Of a stretch of DNA of 64,000 bases, positions 34,738-44,200 are shown piece by piece (the stretch's first letter is position 1; every line of letters starts with the position of its first letter). The translations under genes were made by a program, and so were the position numbers. Under the pieces are notes generated by a model. The model was not told the origin of the DNA, ran no database searches, and was given only the letters and a program-made list of their open reading frames with translations. The stretch lies in the NCBI GenBank assembly GCA_050302475.1, contig JBNLBF010000016.1:1-64000 (forward strand), given 5' to 3'. The DNA comes from NORP23 sp050302475. Its GTDB lineage: Bacteria > Pseudomonadota > Alphaproteobacteria > Rhodobacterales > Rhodobacteraceae.

Positions 34738-34947
34738 ATGGAGATTATGATTTACATCGGTGCGTTTCTTGCGGTTATCGGTATTGCCGGTATCGGCTAT
34801 TGCGCAGTCAAAGCGCAGCGCGTTCGCAAAGAGACGGATGAAGCCGAAGCCAAAGCGCAACTTCAGCAGATCATTGCCCTCAATCTGGGGTCACTTGCCA
34901 TTGCTGCCCTTGGGCTGATCATGGTTGTGATGGGGATGGTCCTCTAG
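34738..34947 (+). CDS. Small two-span membrane protein, unknown function
   Basis: A 69-residue protein with two hydrophobic helices (about 5-24 and 47-67) separated by a charged, likely helical linker rich in Lys, Glu and Ala. The ATG at 34738 is favoured over a TTG two codons earlier; a further ATG at 34747 is possible. It ends 2 bases before the stop of the convergent hydrolase. No family is recognised. Confidence 0.6.
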   Translation: MEIMIYIGAFLAVIGIAGIGYCAVKAQRVRKETDEAEAKAQLQQIIALNLGSLAIAALGLIMVVMGMVL

Positions 34948-34949
34948 GG

Positions 34950-35681
34950 TCAGGAAATCTGGGCGACTGACTTTGTGATCATGGACAGGCAAGTCGGCGT
35001 ACTGAACCGATGATCCGCGCCTTTCACCAGTGTCAGACGCACGTCGTCCCCTGAAATATGATCCAGCAACCGCAGCGCCACGTCTGGCAGGACATCTTTG
35101 TCCTCCGTCCCTTGAAGCAGCCGAACCGGAAAATCGAACCGCAGTGGTTGGCGCAATACCAGTTGATTGCGCCCATCTTCGATCAGCTTCCGCGTAATCA
35201 CATAAGGTTCGTCTGAATAGTCGTTTGGTTGTTCCACGCGCCCTTTTTCGAAAAGCTCAGCCTTTTCGGCCTCCGAAAACGCCGCCCACATCGAATCTTC
35301 GGTGAAATCCGGTGCCGCCGCAATCCCAACCAGTCCCGCAACCTTTTCCGGAAACCGTCGGGCAAACAAAAGCGCGATCCACCCGCCCATAGATGATCCA
35401 ACCAGGATCTGCGGCCCTTCGGTCAGACGTGTGATCGCGTCTGCTGCATCTTGTGCCCATTCCCCGATCGACCCATCAAGGAACTCACCAGAGGACTGCC
35501 CGTGACCACCATAATCGAAACGCAAGAATGCCCGCCCCTGCGCCTTTGCCCAGTCTTCCAGAAAGACGGCTTTGGTTCCGTCCATGTCCGAGCGAAATCC
35601 GCCCAGGAATACGATACCCGGCCCTGCCCCCTCGGTTTTGACGTAGGCGATTTCGGTTGTGTCCGTCTTTAGTGTTTGCAT
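34950..35681 (-). CDS. Alpha/beta hydrolase
   Basis: A 243-residue cytosolic hydrolase. The nucleophile elbow is GSSMGGW, the strand-loop RFDYGGHGQSSG is typical, the acid residue is in LQGTEDKDVLP and the catalytic His in KGADHRFS. The ATG at 35681 (MQTLKTDTTEIAY) is supported by GCGGAGGA; the reading frame extends further left but without a ribosome-binding sequence. The family includes thioesterase- and esterase-like enzymes; the substrate is unknown. It is read divergently from thrS. Confidence 0.85.
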   Translation of the reverse strand: MQTLKTDTTEIAYVKTEGAGPGIVFLGGFRSDMDGTKAVFLEDWAKAQGRAFLRFDYGGHGQSSGEFLDGSIGEWAQDAADAITRLTEGPQILVGSSMGGWIALLFARRFPEKVAGLVGIAAAPDFTEDSMWAAFSEAEKAELFEKGRVEQPNDYSDEPYVITRKLIEDGRNQLVLRQPLRFDFPVRLLQGTEDKDVLPDVALRLLDHISGDDVRLTLVKGADHRFSTPTCLSMITKSVAQIS

Positions 35682-35808
35682 CTGCAATCCTCCGCTGACT
35701 ATGCGGATAAGTAATCGGCAAAGCATTGACAATATGGTAGGTAGGTTTAAAGAACTTTCCATTCTGTAACCGGGCGTATCGTAGGCGCCAAACCACAAGG
35801 AGGTCGTC

Positions 35809-38028
35809 ATGACTAACAATATGAACGACAAGAAGAAATCTGAGCTGGAAAAACTCGATTTCGTCAACATTCAGTCCAAAGCCCGAAAAACCGGGGTGAC
35901 TCTTGGCGGAAAAGTCGTGCGCGATACCGACGCGGCCCTAAAGGCTAAACAGCAACCTGCCGCAGACAAACCTGATCCGACCAAGCCGCCTGCTGCGCCG
36001 AAACGCGAAGCAGACGCTTCAAAACCGTCCGCGCCGGAACCGGAAGTCGCAAAAGCCGATGCCGACGCAACGAAGCCACCAAAGCACGAGATAACCATCA
36101 CCCTGCCCGACGGCGCCCGGCGTCAGTACGAAGAAGGCGTGACCGGATTGGATGTGGCCAAGGATATATCGTCGTCGCTCGGCAAAGCTGCGATTGCGTG
36201 CGGAATCAACGGCAAGTTTTCAGACCTGTCGATCCCGATCTATCGCGATTGCGACCTTGAAATTTACACCATGAAGGACGAGGAGAAAGCGCTTGAGCTC
36301 GTCCGCCACGACGCCGCGCATATCATGGCCCGCGCCGTGCGCGAGCTGTGGCCTCATACCAAGGTCACCATCGGTCCGGTGATCGAAAATGGCTGGTATT
36401 ACGATTTTGACCGCGACGAACCCTTCACGCCCGAAGATCTCGAAAAGATCGAGAAAAAGATGCGCGAGATCATCAACAAACGCGAACCCGTGACCACCGA
36501 GGTCTGGGAGCGCGAACGCGCGATCAAATATTACAAAGCCAACCGCGAACCGTACAAAGTCGAATTGGTCGAAGCCATTCCGGAGGGCGAAGATATCCGC
36601 ATGTATTGGCACGGCCATTTCCAGGATCTGTGCCGCGGGCCCCACCTTGTCCATACAGGACAAGTACCGGCCGATGCGTTTAAGCTGATGTCGGTTGCCG
36701 GCGCCTACTGGCGCGGTGACAGCAACAACAAGATGCTTCAGCGGATTTATGGGGTTGGATTCCTGCGTAAGGACGACCTGAAGGCCTACCTGCATTTCCT
36801 GGAGGAGGCCGAAAAACGCGACCACCGCAAGCTGGGCCGCGAGATGGACCTGTTCCACATGCAGGAAGAGGCCCCCGGCATGGTCTTCTGGCACCCGAAT
36901 GGCTGGATGATCTATCGCGAATTGAAAGCGTATATGCAGCGCCGTCAGGACGAAGCCGGATATGTCGAGGTCAATACCCCACAAGTCGTTGATCGCAAAT
37001 TGTGGGAAGCCTCGGGCCACTGGGACAAATATCAGGAAAACATGTTCATCGTCGAAGTGGACGAGGAACACGCGTCCGAGAAACGGATCAATGCCCTGAA
37101 ACCCATGAACTGCCCATGCCACGTGCAGATCTATAATCAGGGTCTGAAATCCTATCGCGACCTGCCTCTACGCATGGCCGAATTTGGTTCGTGCAACCGC
37201 TATGAGCCCTCGGGCGCGTTGCATGGTATCATGCGCGTGCGCGGGTTCGTGCAAGATGACGCCCATATCTTCTGCACCGAAGATCAGATCGAATCCGAGG
37301 CCGAGATTTTCATCGACCTGTTATCGCGTATTTATTCGGACCTTGGCTTTGACAGTTTCAAAGTCAAATTCTCGGACCGTCCAGACGTTCGCGCCGGAAC
37401 AGACGAAACCTGGGATCGCGCGGAATACGCCTTGAAGGTCGCGACCGAGGAAGCAGGCTGCGAATACGAACTTAACCCCGGCGAGGGCGCGTTCTACGGC
37501 CCGAAACTGGAATTCGTTCTGACCGACGCGCTTGGTCGTGACTGGCAATGCGGCACTTTCCAGGTCGATTTCGTTCTGCCCGAACGGTTGGACGCCAACT
37601 ATGTCGGTGCTGACGGCGATAAGCACCGACCTGTCATGCTGCACCGCGCCGTTGTCGGGTCATTCGAACGGTTCATCGGCATTCTGATCGAGGAACATGC
37701 CGGGAAGCTGCCTCTCTGGCTCGCCCCGCGACAGGTGGTTGTTGCGTCGATCATATCGGATGCAGACGAGGCCGTCCTTGACACCGTCGCCGCGCTGAAA
37801 GCGGCCGGAATTCGCGCCGAAGCTGATACCCGAAACGAAAAAATCAATTACAAAGTGCGCGAACACTCGCTGGCAAAAGTGCCTGTGATTTTGGCGCTTG
37901 GGCAACGTGAAGTTGAGGACGGAACCGTCTCCATGCGACGACTTGGAGACAAGTCTTCAGCCTCATTCCCGCTCGAAACTGTCCTTCAACAGCTTAAGAA
38001 AGAGGCAACACCTCCGGATCTTCGATGA
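35809..38028 (+). CDS. thrS: Threonyl-tRNA synthetase with long N-terminal extension
   Basis: A 739-residue enzyme that charges tRNA-Thr. From about residue 93 it is canonical: TGS domain (HEITITLPDG), editing domain (HDAAHIMARAV), class II core with the zinc-binding NCPCH, and the C-terminal anticodon-binding domain (HSLAKVPVILALGQRE). Residues 1-92 are an added segment. About 1-48 are Lys-rich (SKARKTGVTLGGKVVRDT) and 49-92 are low-complexity Ala/Pro/Lys/Asp. Typical bacterial ThrS is about 640-650 residues. AAGGAGG stands just before the ATG at 35809, and no ATG occurs between residue 5 and the TGS domain, so the extension is very probably translated. Confidence 0.95.
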   Translation: MTNNMNDKKKSELEKLDFVNIQSKARKTGVTLGGKVVRDTDAALKAKQQPAADKPDPTKPPAAPKREADASKPSAPEPEVAKADADATKPPKHEITITLPDGARRQYEEGVTGLDVAKDISSSLGKAAIACGINGKFSDLSIPIYRDCDLEIYTMKDEEKALELVRHDAAHIMARAVRELWPHTKVTIGPVIENGWYYDFDRDEPFTPEDLEKIEKKMREIINKREPVTTEVWERERAIKYYKANREPYKVELVEAIPEGEDIRMYWHGHFQDLCRGPHLVHTGQVPADAFKLMSVAGAYWRGDSNNKMLQRIYGVGFLRKDDLKAYLHFLEEAEKRDHRKLGREMDLFHMQEEAPGMVFWHPNGWMIYRELKAYMQRRQDEAGYVEVNTPQVVDRKLWEASGHWDKYQENMFIVEVDEEHASEKRINALKPMNCPCHVQIYNQGLKSYRDLPLRMAEFGSCNRYEPSGALHGIMRVRGFVQDDAHIFCTEDQIESEAEIFIDLLSRIYSDLGFDSFKVKFSDRPDVRAGTDETWDRAEYALKVATEEAGCEYELNPGEGAFYGPKLEFVLTDALGRDWQCGTFQVDFVLPERLDANYVGADGDKHRPVMLHRAVVGSFERFIGILIEEHAGKLPLWLAPRQVVVASIISDADEAVLDTVAALKAAGIRAEADTRNEKINYKVREHSLAKVPVILALGQREVEDGTVSMRRLGDKSSASFPLETVLQQLKKEATPPDLR

Positions 38029-38092
38029 AGGAATGGGCAAAAAAATGTCACATTTTAACTATATCGCGCAATTACGGTGGTAACACAGATGG

Positions 38093-38108
38093 TTAACATG
38101 TTATTAAC
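38093..38108 (+). promoter_or_regulatory. CtrA-type box upstream of the Hint gene
   Basis: TTAA-CATGTTA-TTAAC, a full TTAA-N7-TTAAC site, 32 bases before the ATG of the Hint-domain gene. The preceding ATGG extends it to the ATGGTTAA form shared with the boxes at 33951 and 39268. Confidence 0.7.
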
Positions 38109-38139
38109 CTAACGATTGAAAACAGGCGAGGGCTAGACG

Positions 38140-39135
38140 ATGCCATTTATTACTGCGTATGCGATATCGGAATTTGACGGTACTTGGGCCGGACTGACCG
38201 ATACAGTCGGTAACGGCGCAGACGGAACATCAACAACTCTGGACGGTGCAGCTGTTGAATTCCAGATTTTCGTCAATGATGACGATCCGTTTTTCGATGA
38301 CGGTTCTGGCGCTGAATCTTCCGGAGCGCGCGCAACGCTGGATCAGGATGTGACCATTGACGGCACGCTGTACACCGCAGGTACTGTCATCGACCTTGAG
38401 TTCGTGGCAGCGACAACTCAGGGCCCAGACCTGATGATGATCAGTATCGGAACCACAAACGTTGCCGTCATCTCGACAGGTCTTGTGCCTGGGACAACAT
38501 ATGACATCACCACGGTTTCCGACCTTGCGTCTTCGACATACCTCTACGCAAATATCTGTTTCTGTGGTGGAACGGAAATTCTGACCGATCAGGGTCCGAA
38601 ACTTGTAGAAGATTTGAAAGTTGGCGATCTCGTGCTGAACAAATCCGGTGATTATGTTGCCGTTCGCTGGATCGGTCACCGCAAGTTCAACGACCACGCG
38701 ATTTTGACTTATCCGCATTTGCGCCCCGTTCGCATTGCCGCAGGGTCGCTTGGAAATGATCTTCCTGCAAAGGACCTCTTGGTATCGCCGCAACATCGCA
38801 TTCATGTAAGCGACTGGCGTGCGGAACTTCTTTATGGATTCAGCGAGTTCCTTGCCCCGGCAATTTCTTTGGTGAACGATTCAACAATTCGTGTCGCGGA
38901 AGAAATAGAAAGCTTCGAATATTTCCACATCATGTTCGACAAGCACGAGATCATCTCTGCTAACGGACAGTGGACAGAAAGCTTCTATCCCGGCGAAATG
39001 TCCATGAATGCTTTGGAAGAAGACGCCAAAGCGGAACTGTTCCAGGTGTTCCCGGAACTCGAAACATCGACGGGAGAGGATTATCTGATGGCGGCTCCCT
39101 GTCTCAAACCGTTCGAGGCAAAAGCGCTCCACTAA
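38140..39135 (+). CDS. Hint-domain protein, probably secreted, CtrA-boxed
   Basis: A 331-residue protein. Residues 1-139 form an acidic, Gly/Thr/Asp-rich domain without a classical signal peptide. A Hint (hedgehog/intein-type) domain begins at Cys140 in CFCGGTEILTDQGP, followed by VEDLKVGDLVLNKSG and RWIGHR; later blocks VSPQHRIHVSD and LYGFSEFLAP complete the Hint_2 pattern common in Rhodobacterales. Hint domains can cleave the chain at their N-terminal Cys, which would release the first domain. The acidic N-terminal part resembles type I secretion substrates, which is inference. A full CtrA box lies upstream and a strong terminator downstream. Confidence 0.8.
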   Translation: MPFITAYAISEFDGTWAGLTDTVGNGADGTSTTLDGAAVEFQIFVNDDDPFFDDGSGAESSGARATLDQDVTIDGTLYTAGTVIDLEFVAATTQGPDLMMISIGTTNVAVISTGLVPGTTYDITTVSDLASSTYLYANICFCGGTEILTDQGPKLVEDLKVGDLVLNKSGDYVAVRWIGHRKFNDHAILTYPHLRPVRIAAGSLGNDLPAKDLLVSPQHRIHVSDWRAELLYGFSEFLAPAISLVNDSTIRVAEEIESFEYFHIMFDKHEIISANGQWTESFYPGEMSMNALEEDAKAELFQVFPELETSTGEDYLMAAPCLKPFEAKALH

Positions 39136-39151
39136 GACGTTCAAACAAACA

Positions 39152-39189
39152 AAAACCCCCGCGACCAACTGGTCTGCGGGGGTTTTTTC
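39152..39189 (+). terminator. Rho-independent terminator after the Hint gene
   Basis: AACCCCCGC and GCGGGGGTT arms with an inner GACCA/TGGTC stem, followed by a T-run. It closes the Hint gene transcript. Confidence 0.9.
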
Positions 39190-39267
39190 TGTCTGCACCA
39201 GTGCTCAATAGATAGGCGCCAAATCTCTGCCCAAGCGGCGTCTTTATCCACTCGTAGTTAATCATGG

Positions 39268-39282
39268 TTAACAAGGTATTAA
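39268..39282 (+). promoter_or_regulatory. Orphan CtrA-type box
   Basis: TTAA-CAAGGTA-TTAA, in the same orientation and with the same ATGG prefix as the boxes upstream of the pilin-like and Hint genes. It lies between two convergent genes, where no promoter is expected. The only rightward ORF directly after it is the five-codon MKPKT. Confidence 0.5.
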
Positions 39283-39314
39283 TGAAACCAAAAACTTGAT
39301 TTAAATTCTGGAGG

Positions 39315-40118
39315 TCAGACCCCCAGGATTTGATCCATCAGCAACGAAGGCGTCTCACACCCGGCTTCCCCAACGACCCGCGCGGGTACACCAGCGACGG
39401 TTTTGTTGGGCGGAACATCCTGTAACACCACAGACCCCGCCGCCACGCGGCTGCACGTCCCAATGTGAATGTTTCCCAGCACCTTGGCCCCTGCCCCAAG
39501 CAATACACCGTCTCCGATTTTTGGATGACGATCATCATCCTCTTTGCCGGTGCCCCCCAGCGTGACCGAATGCAGCATCGAAACATTGTCGCCCACAACC
39601 GCGGTTTCTCCGATGACAATGGAATGCGCATGATCAATCATGATCCCGCGCCCGATGGTTGCCGCAGGGTGAATATCCACACCGTAAACTTCCGAAGACC
39701 GCATCTGGATAAACAGCGCGAGGTCAGTCCGCCCCTGCGTCCAGAACCAATGCGCCAGACGATAGCTCTGCAACGCCTGAAACCCTTTGAAATAGAGCAA
39801 TGGCTGGATGTAACGATGGCAGGCCGGGTCCCGTTCATAAATCGCCAGAATATCGGACCGCGCCGCAGCGGTCATATCCGGGTCGGCAGCATGTGCTTCA
39901 TCGAACGCCTCATGTAGAATGGATTCGGTGACTTCACCCGAGGAAAGCTTATGCGCAACCCGGTAAGCAATCGCGCATTGCAGGGATTTATGGGACAAAA
40001 CAGCCGAATGCACCATGCTTGCAAGGCAGGGCTCATTGTTAATAATGTCGTTCGCCTCGTCGCGAATCTGGTCCCACACCGGATCAACCGTCGTGACTTT
40101 TACGTTAGGTTCGGCCAT
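39315..40118 (-). CDS. cysE: Serine acetyltransferase
   Basis: A 267-residue enzyme making O-acetylserine for cysteine synthesis. An N-terminal helical domain precedes a left-handed beta-helix with hexapeptide repeats (IGRGIMIDHAHSIVIGETAVV, in two pieces), the catalytic His in DHAHS and the GTGKEDDDRHPKIGDGVLLG loop. The ATG at 40118 (MAEPNVKV) has GGAGGG upstream; an 11-residue longer reading is possible but less likely. It is divergent from the DksA-like gene and flanks the GTA cluster. Confidence 0.95.
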   Translation of the reverse strand: MAEPNVKVTTVDPVWDQIRDEANDIINNEPCLASMVHSAVLSHKSLQCAIAYRVAHKLSSGEVTESILHEAFDEAHAADPDMTAAARSDILAIYERDPACHRYIQPLLYFKGFQALQSYRLAHWFWTQGRTDLALFIQMRSSEVYGVDIHPAATIGRGIMIDHAHSIVIGETAVVGDNVSMLHSVTLGGTGKEDDDRHPKIGDGVLLGAGAKVLGNIHIGTCSRVAAGSVVLQDVPPNKTVAGVPARVVGEAGCETPSLLMDQILGV

Positions 40119-40181
40119 AGTTTGCCCTCCATTCCCGTCAATAGTCTCCATAAATCGACAGTTTGACTCAGAATATCAAGC

Positions 40182-40535
40182 ATGAATATGTCACAATCCG
40201 ATGAAGAGTCCTTATTAAACCAATTCCGATCCTTGCTGGAGGATCGCCTCTCCCTTCTGGAAAATCAGAACAAATTGAATGCCGGGGCTCGCGACACCGT
40301 GTTGCTTGATCAGCAATCTGTTGGTCGATTGTCCCGAATGGATGCCATGCAGCAACAGGCTATGGCCAAAGCAACGGCAACCAATCGCGCACGCGAAATC
40401 ACCGCGATCCAGGCGGCATTGGCCCGGATCGTGGCGAAAGAATTTGGATATTGTGAAGATTGCGGCGAGCCGATTCCCGTTAAACGTCTGGAATTGTCGC
40501 CAACCGCAACGCGCTGTGTCAGTTGCGCCCGTTAA
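40182..40535 (+). CDS. TraR/DksA-family zinc-finger protein
   Basis: A 117-residue protein with an N-terminal coiled region (DQQSVGRLSRMDAMQQQAMA) and a C-terminal four-cysteine zinc finger, CEDCGEPIP and CVSCA. This family includes regulators that bind RNA polymerase through its secondary channel. It is shorter than E. coli DksA, and the acidic coiled-coil tip is not clearly conserved, so a ppGpp-linked role is uncertain. Its stop shares TTAA (40532-40535) with the stop of the last GTA gene. Confidence 0.85.
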   Translation: MNMSQSDEESLLNQFRSLLEDRLSLLENQNKLNAGARDTVLLDQQSVGRLSRMDAMQQQAMAKATATNRAREITAIQAALARIVAKEFGYCEDCGEPIPVKRLELSPTATRCVSCAR

Positions 40536-41248
40536 ACAGCACGGGGCGGCACCAGTTCTATGACGTGAATACCAATACGAACCGCGCCATCCGTGAAACT
40601 TCCGGCGTCAGGCGTCAGGACCAGCTCAGTGTCAGCCCAGTAGGTTTCCGGGCTTCCCGCCGGCCCTAACGCGAAACTGTTCAGGCTCAGACCCAGACCG
40701 CTTGCATATTTGCTCGTGTCCCCGCTGATCCCTAATGACCAGCTGCTCACCCCGGTACCCGTGATTGCTGTGATGACGCGCGCCGTGACGCCTACAACCT
40801 GTGCATGAGAGGGGATAACATTCCCGGTCCCGGAACTCGCCCCGGCGGTGATGGTATGATCAATCTCGATAATCCGCTGGTTTGTCTTTGCGCCGCCGGG
40901 TGAAAACACCGCCGTGTCGCGCGCCCAGACAACACCATCGAAGACGACAGGGGCGGAAATCTCCGTGTTCCACGCGCGCCACCCCGTTTTTGGGGTCAGA
41001 TATACCCAGCCGCCATTCGAATAAATCGCCAGCTCTTGTTCACGCCCCGCCCATTCACCGGAAGCCGGCGCGCCAATTAAATACGAGCCCCCTTCAACCG
41101 GAGAGCCCGGAGGGCTGGGCAGTTCCCATGCCTCGACACTCAACGCAGCCGCGGCATCCAATCGAACCAGGGCTTCGTTCACCGTTACATGTTTTTGCGC
41201 CTGCGCCGCCTGTACCAACGGCAATCCAAGCTGTTTTGTCTCAGACAT
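40532..41248 (-). CDS. DUF2793-family protein, last gene of the GTA cluster
   Basis: A 238-residue protein containing the DUF2793 pattern QLGLPLVQAAQAQKHVTVNE with a later SPPGSPVEGGSYLIG. DUF2793 proteins are found at the ends of tail modules in phage-like elements and are thought to be structural. Residues beyond about 120 form a separate beta-rich domain. The gene overlaps the megatron stop by eight bases (ATGTCTGA), so it is translated with the GTA tail genes. Confidence 0.85.
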   Translation of the reverse strand: MSETKQLGLPLVQAAQAQKHVTVNEALVRLDAAAALSVEAWELPSPPGSPVEGGSYLIGAPASGEWAGREQELAIYSNGGWVYLTPKTGWRAWNTEISAPVVFDGVVWARDTAVFSPGGAKTNQRIIEIDHTITAGASSGTGNVIPSHAQVVGVTARVITAITGTGVSSWSLGISGDTSKYASGLGLSLNSFALGPAGSPETYWADTELVLTPDAGSFTDGAVRIGIHVIELVPPRAV

Positions 41249-44200
41249 TTACATTTCTCCCTTCAAAAGGTCCGGCTCCATAACGGTCCGAAATCTGTGC
41301 CACACGAAAGCTGAAACCACTTAGAGCGCCATCCGCGGATTGCATTGCTGCGGTATAGGTGAAGTCCGGTTGTGAGAGTTCGACCTCGCGGACAATGTTC
41401 ACACCCACAAGGATTTGCAGTGTGTATTTCTCCACCGTTTCGCCCAGAGGCACGTCAAAGCTTTGCCAGACATCTCCGTCGATCCGGGTTCGCCGTGTCC
41501 ACCCAAGGATGACATCGCCTCCCACATTTTCAGCCCGTAAATGCACGGGGCTATATGGGCGTAAACCGACACCGTTCCCGGTATAAGTCACATGCAGATA
41601 CGCATCGCTGTCATACGGAAGATGTGACGCCCCAACGCGATAATGCCGTTCCAGACCACGTTCTGAGCTCAACAGGTTAACCTGCTGAACGGCACTGTTT
41701 ATCAAAACGATATTCGTTCCGATTGGCCATTCTGACGGGATGACAAACTCGGTGCCAGCCTGTCCGCGCAATAGGCCCGACAAACGATATTCCCCGTCGC
41801 CGACCAGCACCGCATCCTGGAACTGTATCAGTTCCCACTCCCCGGCTCCGCCATATCTGACAGCCATCAGGTTCGCGCCATTCAATACCTCTGTTTCCGA
41901 ACGAGACTGAAGCGAACCAGAACTCAGCGACACGCGCACATTTACGCGCTGCCATATTCCCGGCGTGCCTGTGACCAGCGGAACCAGCAGTTCACCCACA
42001 ATCGCCCGCTGGCGAAGCTCCAACGCCGGCTCATACCCGAAATCGTCAGCAGATTTAAAAACGCTCACGCGGCCCGGCCAGGGATCGCTTGTTGCCCCAA
42101 TATGAAAGGCATGTTCCGTTTCAGCGCCCGTCAGAAGTGGTAAATCCAGAAATTCCGCGTAAACCTCGCCAAACTGAACAGGACCCGGATGATACCGTGT
42201 CGCCCCATCCCGGTAGCGAGGAGCGTAAACCCCCGGCTCAATACGTGTACCATAGAGCTTCCGGCTCATGCCGTCCTCAAGACGATCGACGCGATACAAA
42301 GATTTATCGCCATCATGCGGCAGGGCAACCACATCCCCCTGGCCGATATGCTGTTGCGACGGCGGCAGTGTGAACACAGCCTCATCCCGTGCGATTCTCG
42401 CTTCCGAAAGCCACCTTTGCGCGATGGCCTGACCTTCGGTCTCTCTTAGCGCCAGCGGTAACTGGCTTTCGGAAATATTGGCCTCCACTTCATCCGGGAA
42501 AAGATGCTCCGCCGCACCGCTCTGGTGATCATTCTCAATGTCGACGAATCCAATCCGCAACCTGCCCACGGTTTCCGCATTTGGTCGCCGCGTCAGGCTA
42601 AGCACCGGATTGTCTTTTTCCAGAACAAATTCTGACGGTTGCAGCTCCGCTGTGATTTTTCCGTTCCTGTTAAGGAACACCAGCTCACCGTCTCGTTCGA
42701 ACCCGTCAAACGCAACGGCAAGCATTAGTGGCTGAAGGCTCTGGCGCGCCGATTCCGTATCCTGAATCAGGTACCCGCGAACCAATCCATGCAGGCGCGC
42801 AGTATTGATCTCGTTCATCCCGGCACGTTGACAAATATCATCAACGACACTGCCAACTGATGGAATATTGATACGCCCGGAAATCCAGTGACCCTGCGCA
42901 AACTGAACCCCATCTGACCAGCTATCGAGTTGTTCGGGAAAGTCCGGAAAAGGGCGGATATCCCACGCCCAGACGAAAGCGCGATCAATCTCGATCATCC
43001 GACCGACATAACGGCTCGCTTCTGGATTATTCGCAGGATCATTCCAATAACTGATAAGCGCTTCAATATAGCGATGCTGGATCATATCGTCACGGTTACC
43101 ATTGGAATAATACGGCACCGCAGATTCATCCGATTTCGGATCAACAAATAGGTTCGGTTGGTTGGTGCCTTTGTCGACTGCCGGACACCCGATTTCTGTG
43201 AACCAGACCGGTTTCAGCCCCGGCAACCATTCTGTTGGCACCGTGTCTCGCACCCCGCCAACACGGTTGAAATGTTGGTTTGACCACCAACTGCGTATGT
43301 CTTTGTAACGATAGACCCACGGCTCTTCATATGCACCGTCCGTGATCGGGTTCCGATCTTGGATCTTGCGCGCATCCTCGTGCGGATAATACCAATCGAA
43401 GCCTTCACCGCCTTCGATGTTTCCACGCAGATAGTCCAGATCATAGATGGACTGATAGTCATTGTCCGCATGATCCGGATCATCACGCCAGTCTGACAGT
43501 GGCATGTAATTGTCGATCCCGATGAAATCGAGGTTCGGATCCGACCAGAGCGGATCCAAATGGAAATACACATCCCCGCCACCGGGATGATATCCAAAAT
43601 ACTCAGACCAATCCGCGGCATATCCGATCTTCGCGTCTGGCCCGAGAATTGCCCGAACGTCGGCGAGAAGCTGAACAAACTCCGACACTGCCGGAAAACT
43701 GTCTGCGTCATCCCTGATCTGCGTCAATGATCGCATCTCCGATCCGATACAAAACGCATCAACCCCACCTGCAGCCGCACAAAGATACGCATAATGCAGA
43801 ATGAACCGACGATATGACCATTCCGCCGGGCCTGTATAATTCACCGCTGTTCCGGATATGCTGAAATCGGAAACGGACGCCGTGCCAAAGAAACTCGTGA
43901 CTTCCGCCGCAGCCGCAGCTGTCTGATCGGGCGAACCCGCCTGCCCCGGCGCTTTTGACGTGGTAATCCGCCCTCGCCAGGGCACTCTGGGTTGATCAGC
44001 TGCATCACTCCAGGGATCAGGCAGGCCGTTATCCTCCTGAATGTCCATAAGGATGAAGGGATAGAACATGACGCTCTTACCCTGTGCCTGCAAATGTTGA
44101 ATCGCCTGAATGACGGACTGGTCCGTCGGTGTTCCCCCAAACAAAGGGCGGCCATCCACGTCCGAAACAACCTTGGCACTCCCACGGCCAACCCCTGACA

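Noticed and set aside
35682..35808. T-box or threonine attenuator before thrS
   Set aside because: No leader peptide with Thr codons or T-box pairing was visible, and T-boxes are not expected in alphaproteobacteria.
36220..37122. 300-residue reverse ORF inside thrS
   Set aside because: It is antisense to a highly conserved synthetase and has no family features; such mirror ORFs are common at high GC.
41671..41700. AGGTTAACCT palindrome inside the megatron gene as a CtrA site
   Set aside because: It has only one TTAA core and lies within coding sequence, so it does not match TTAA-N7-TTAA.
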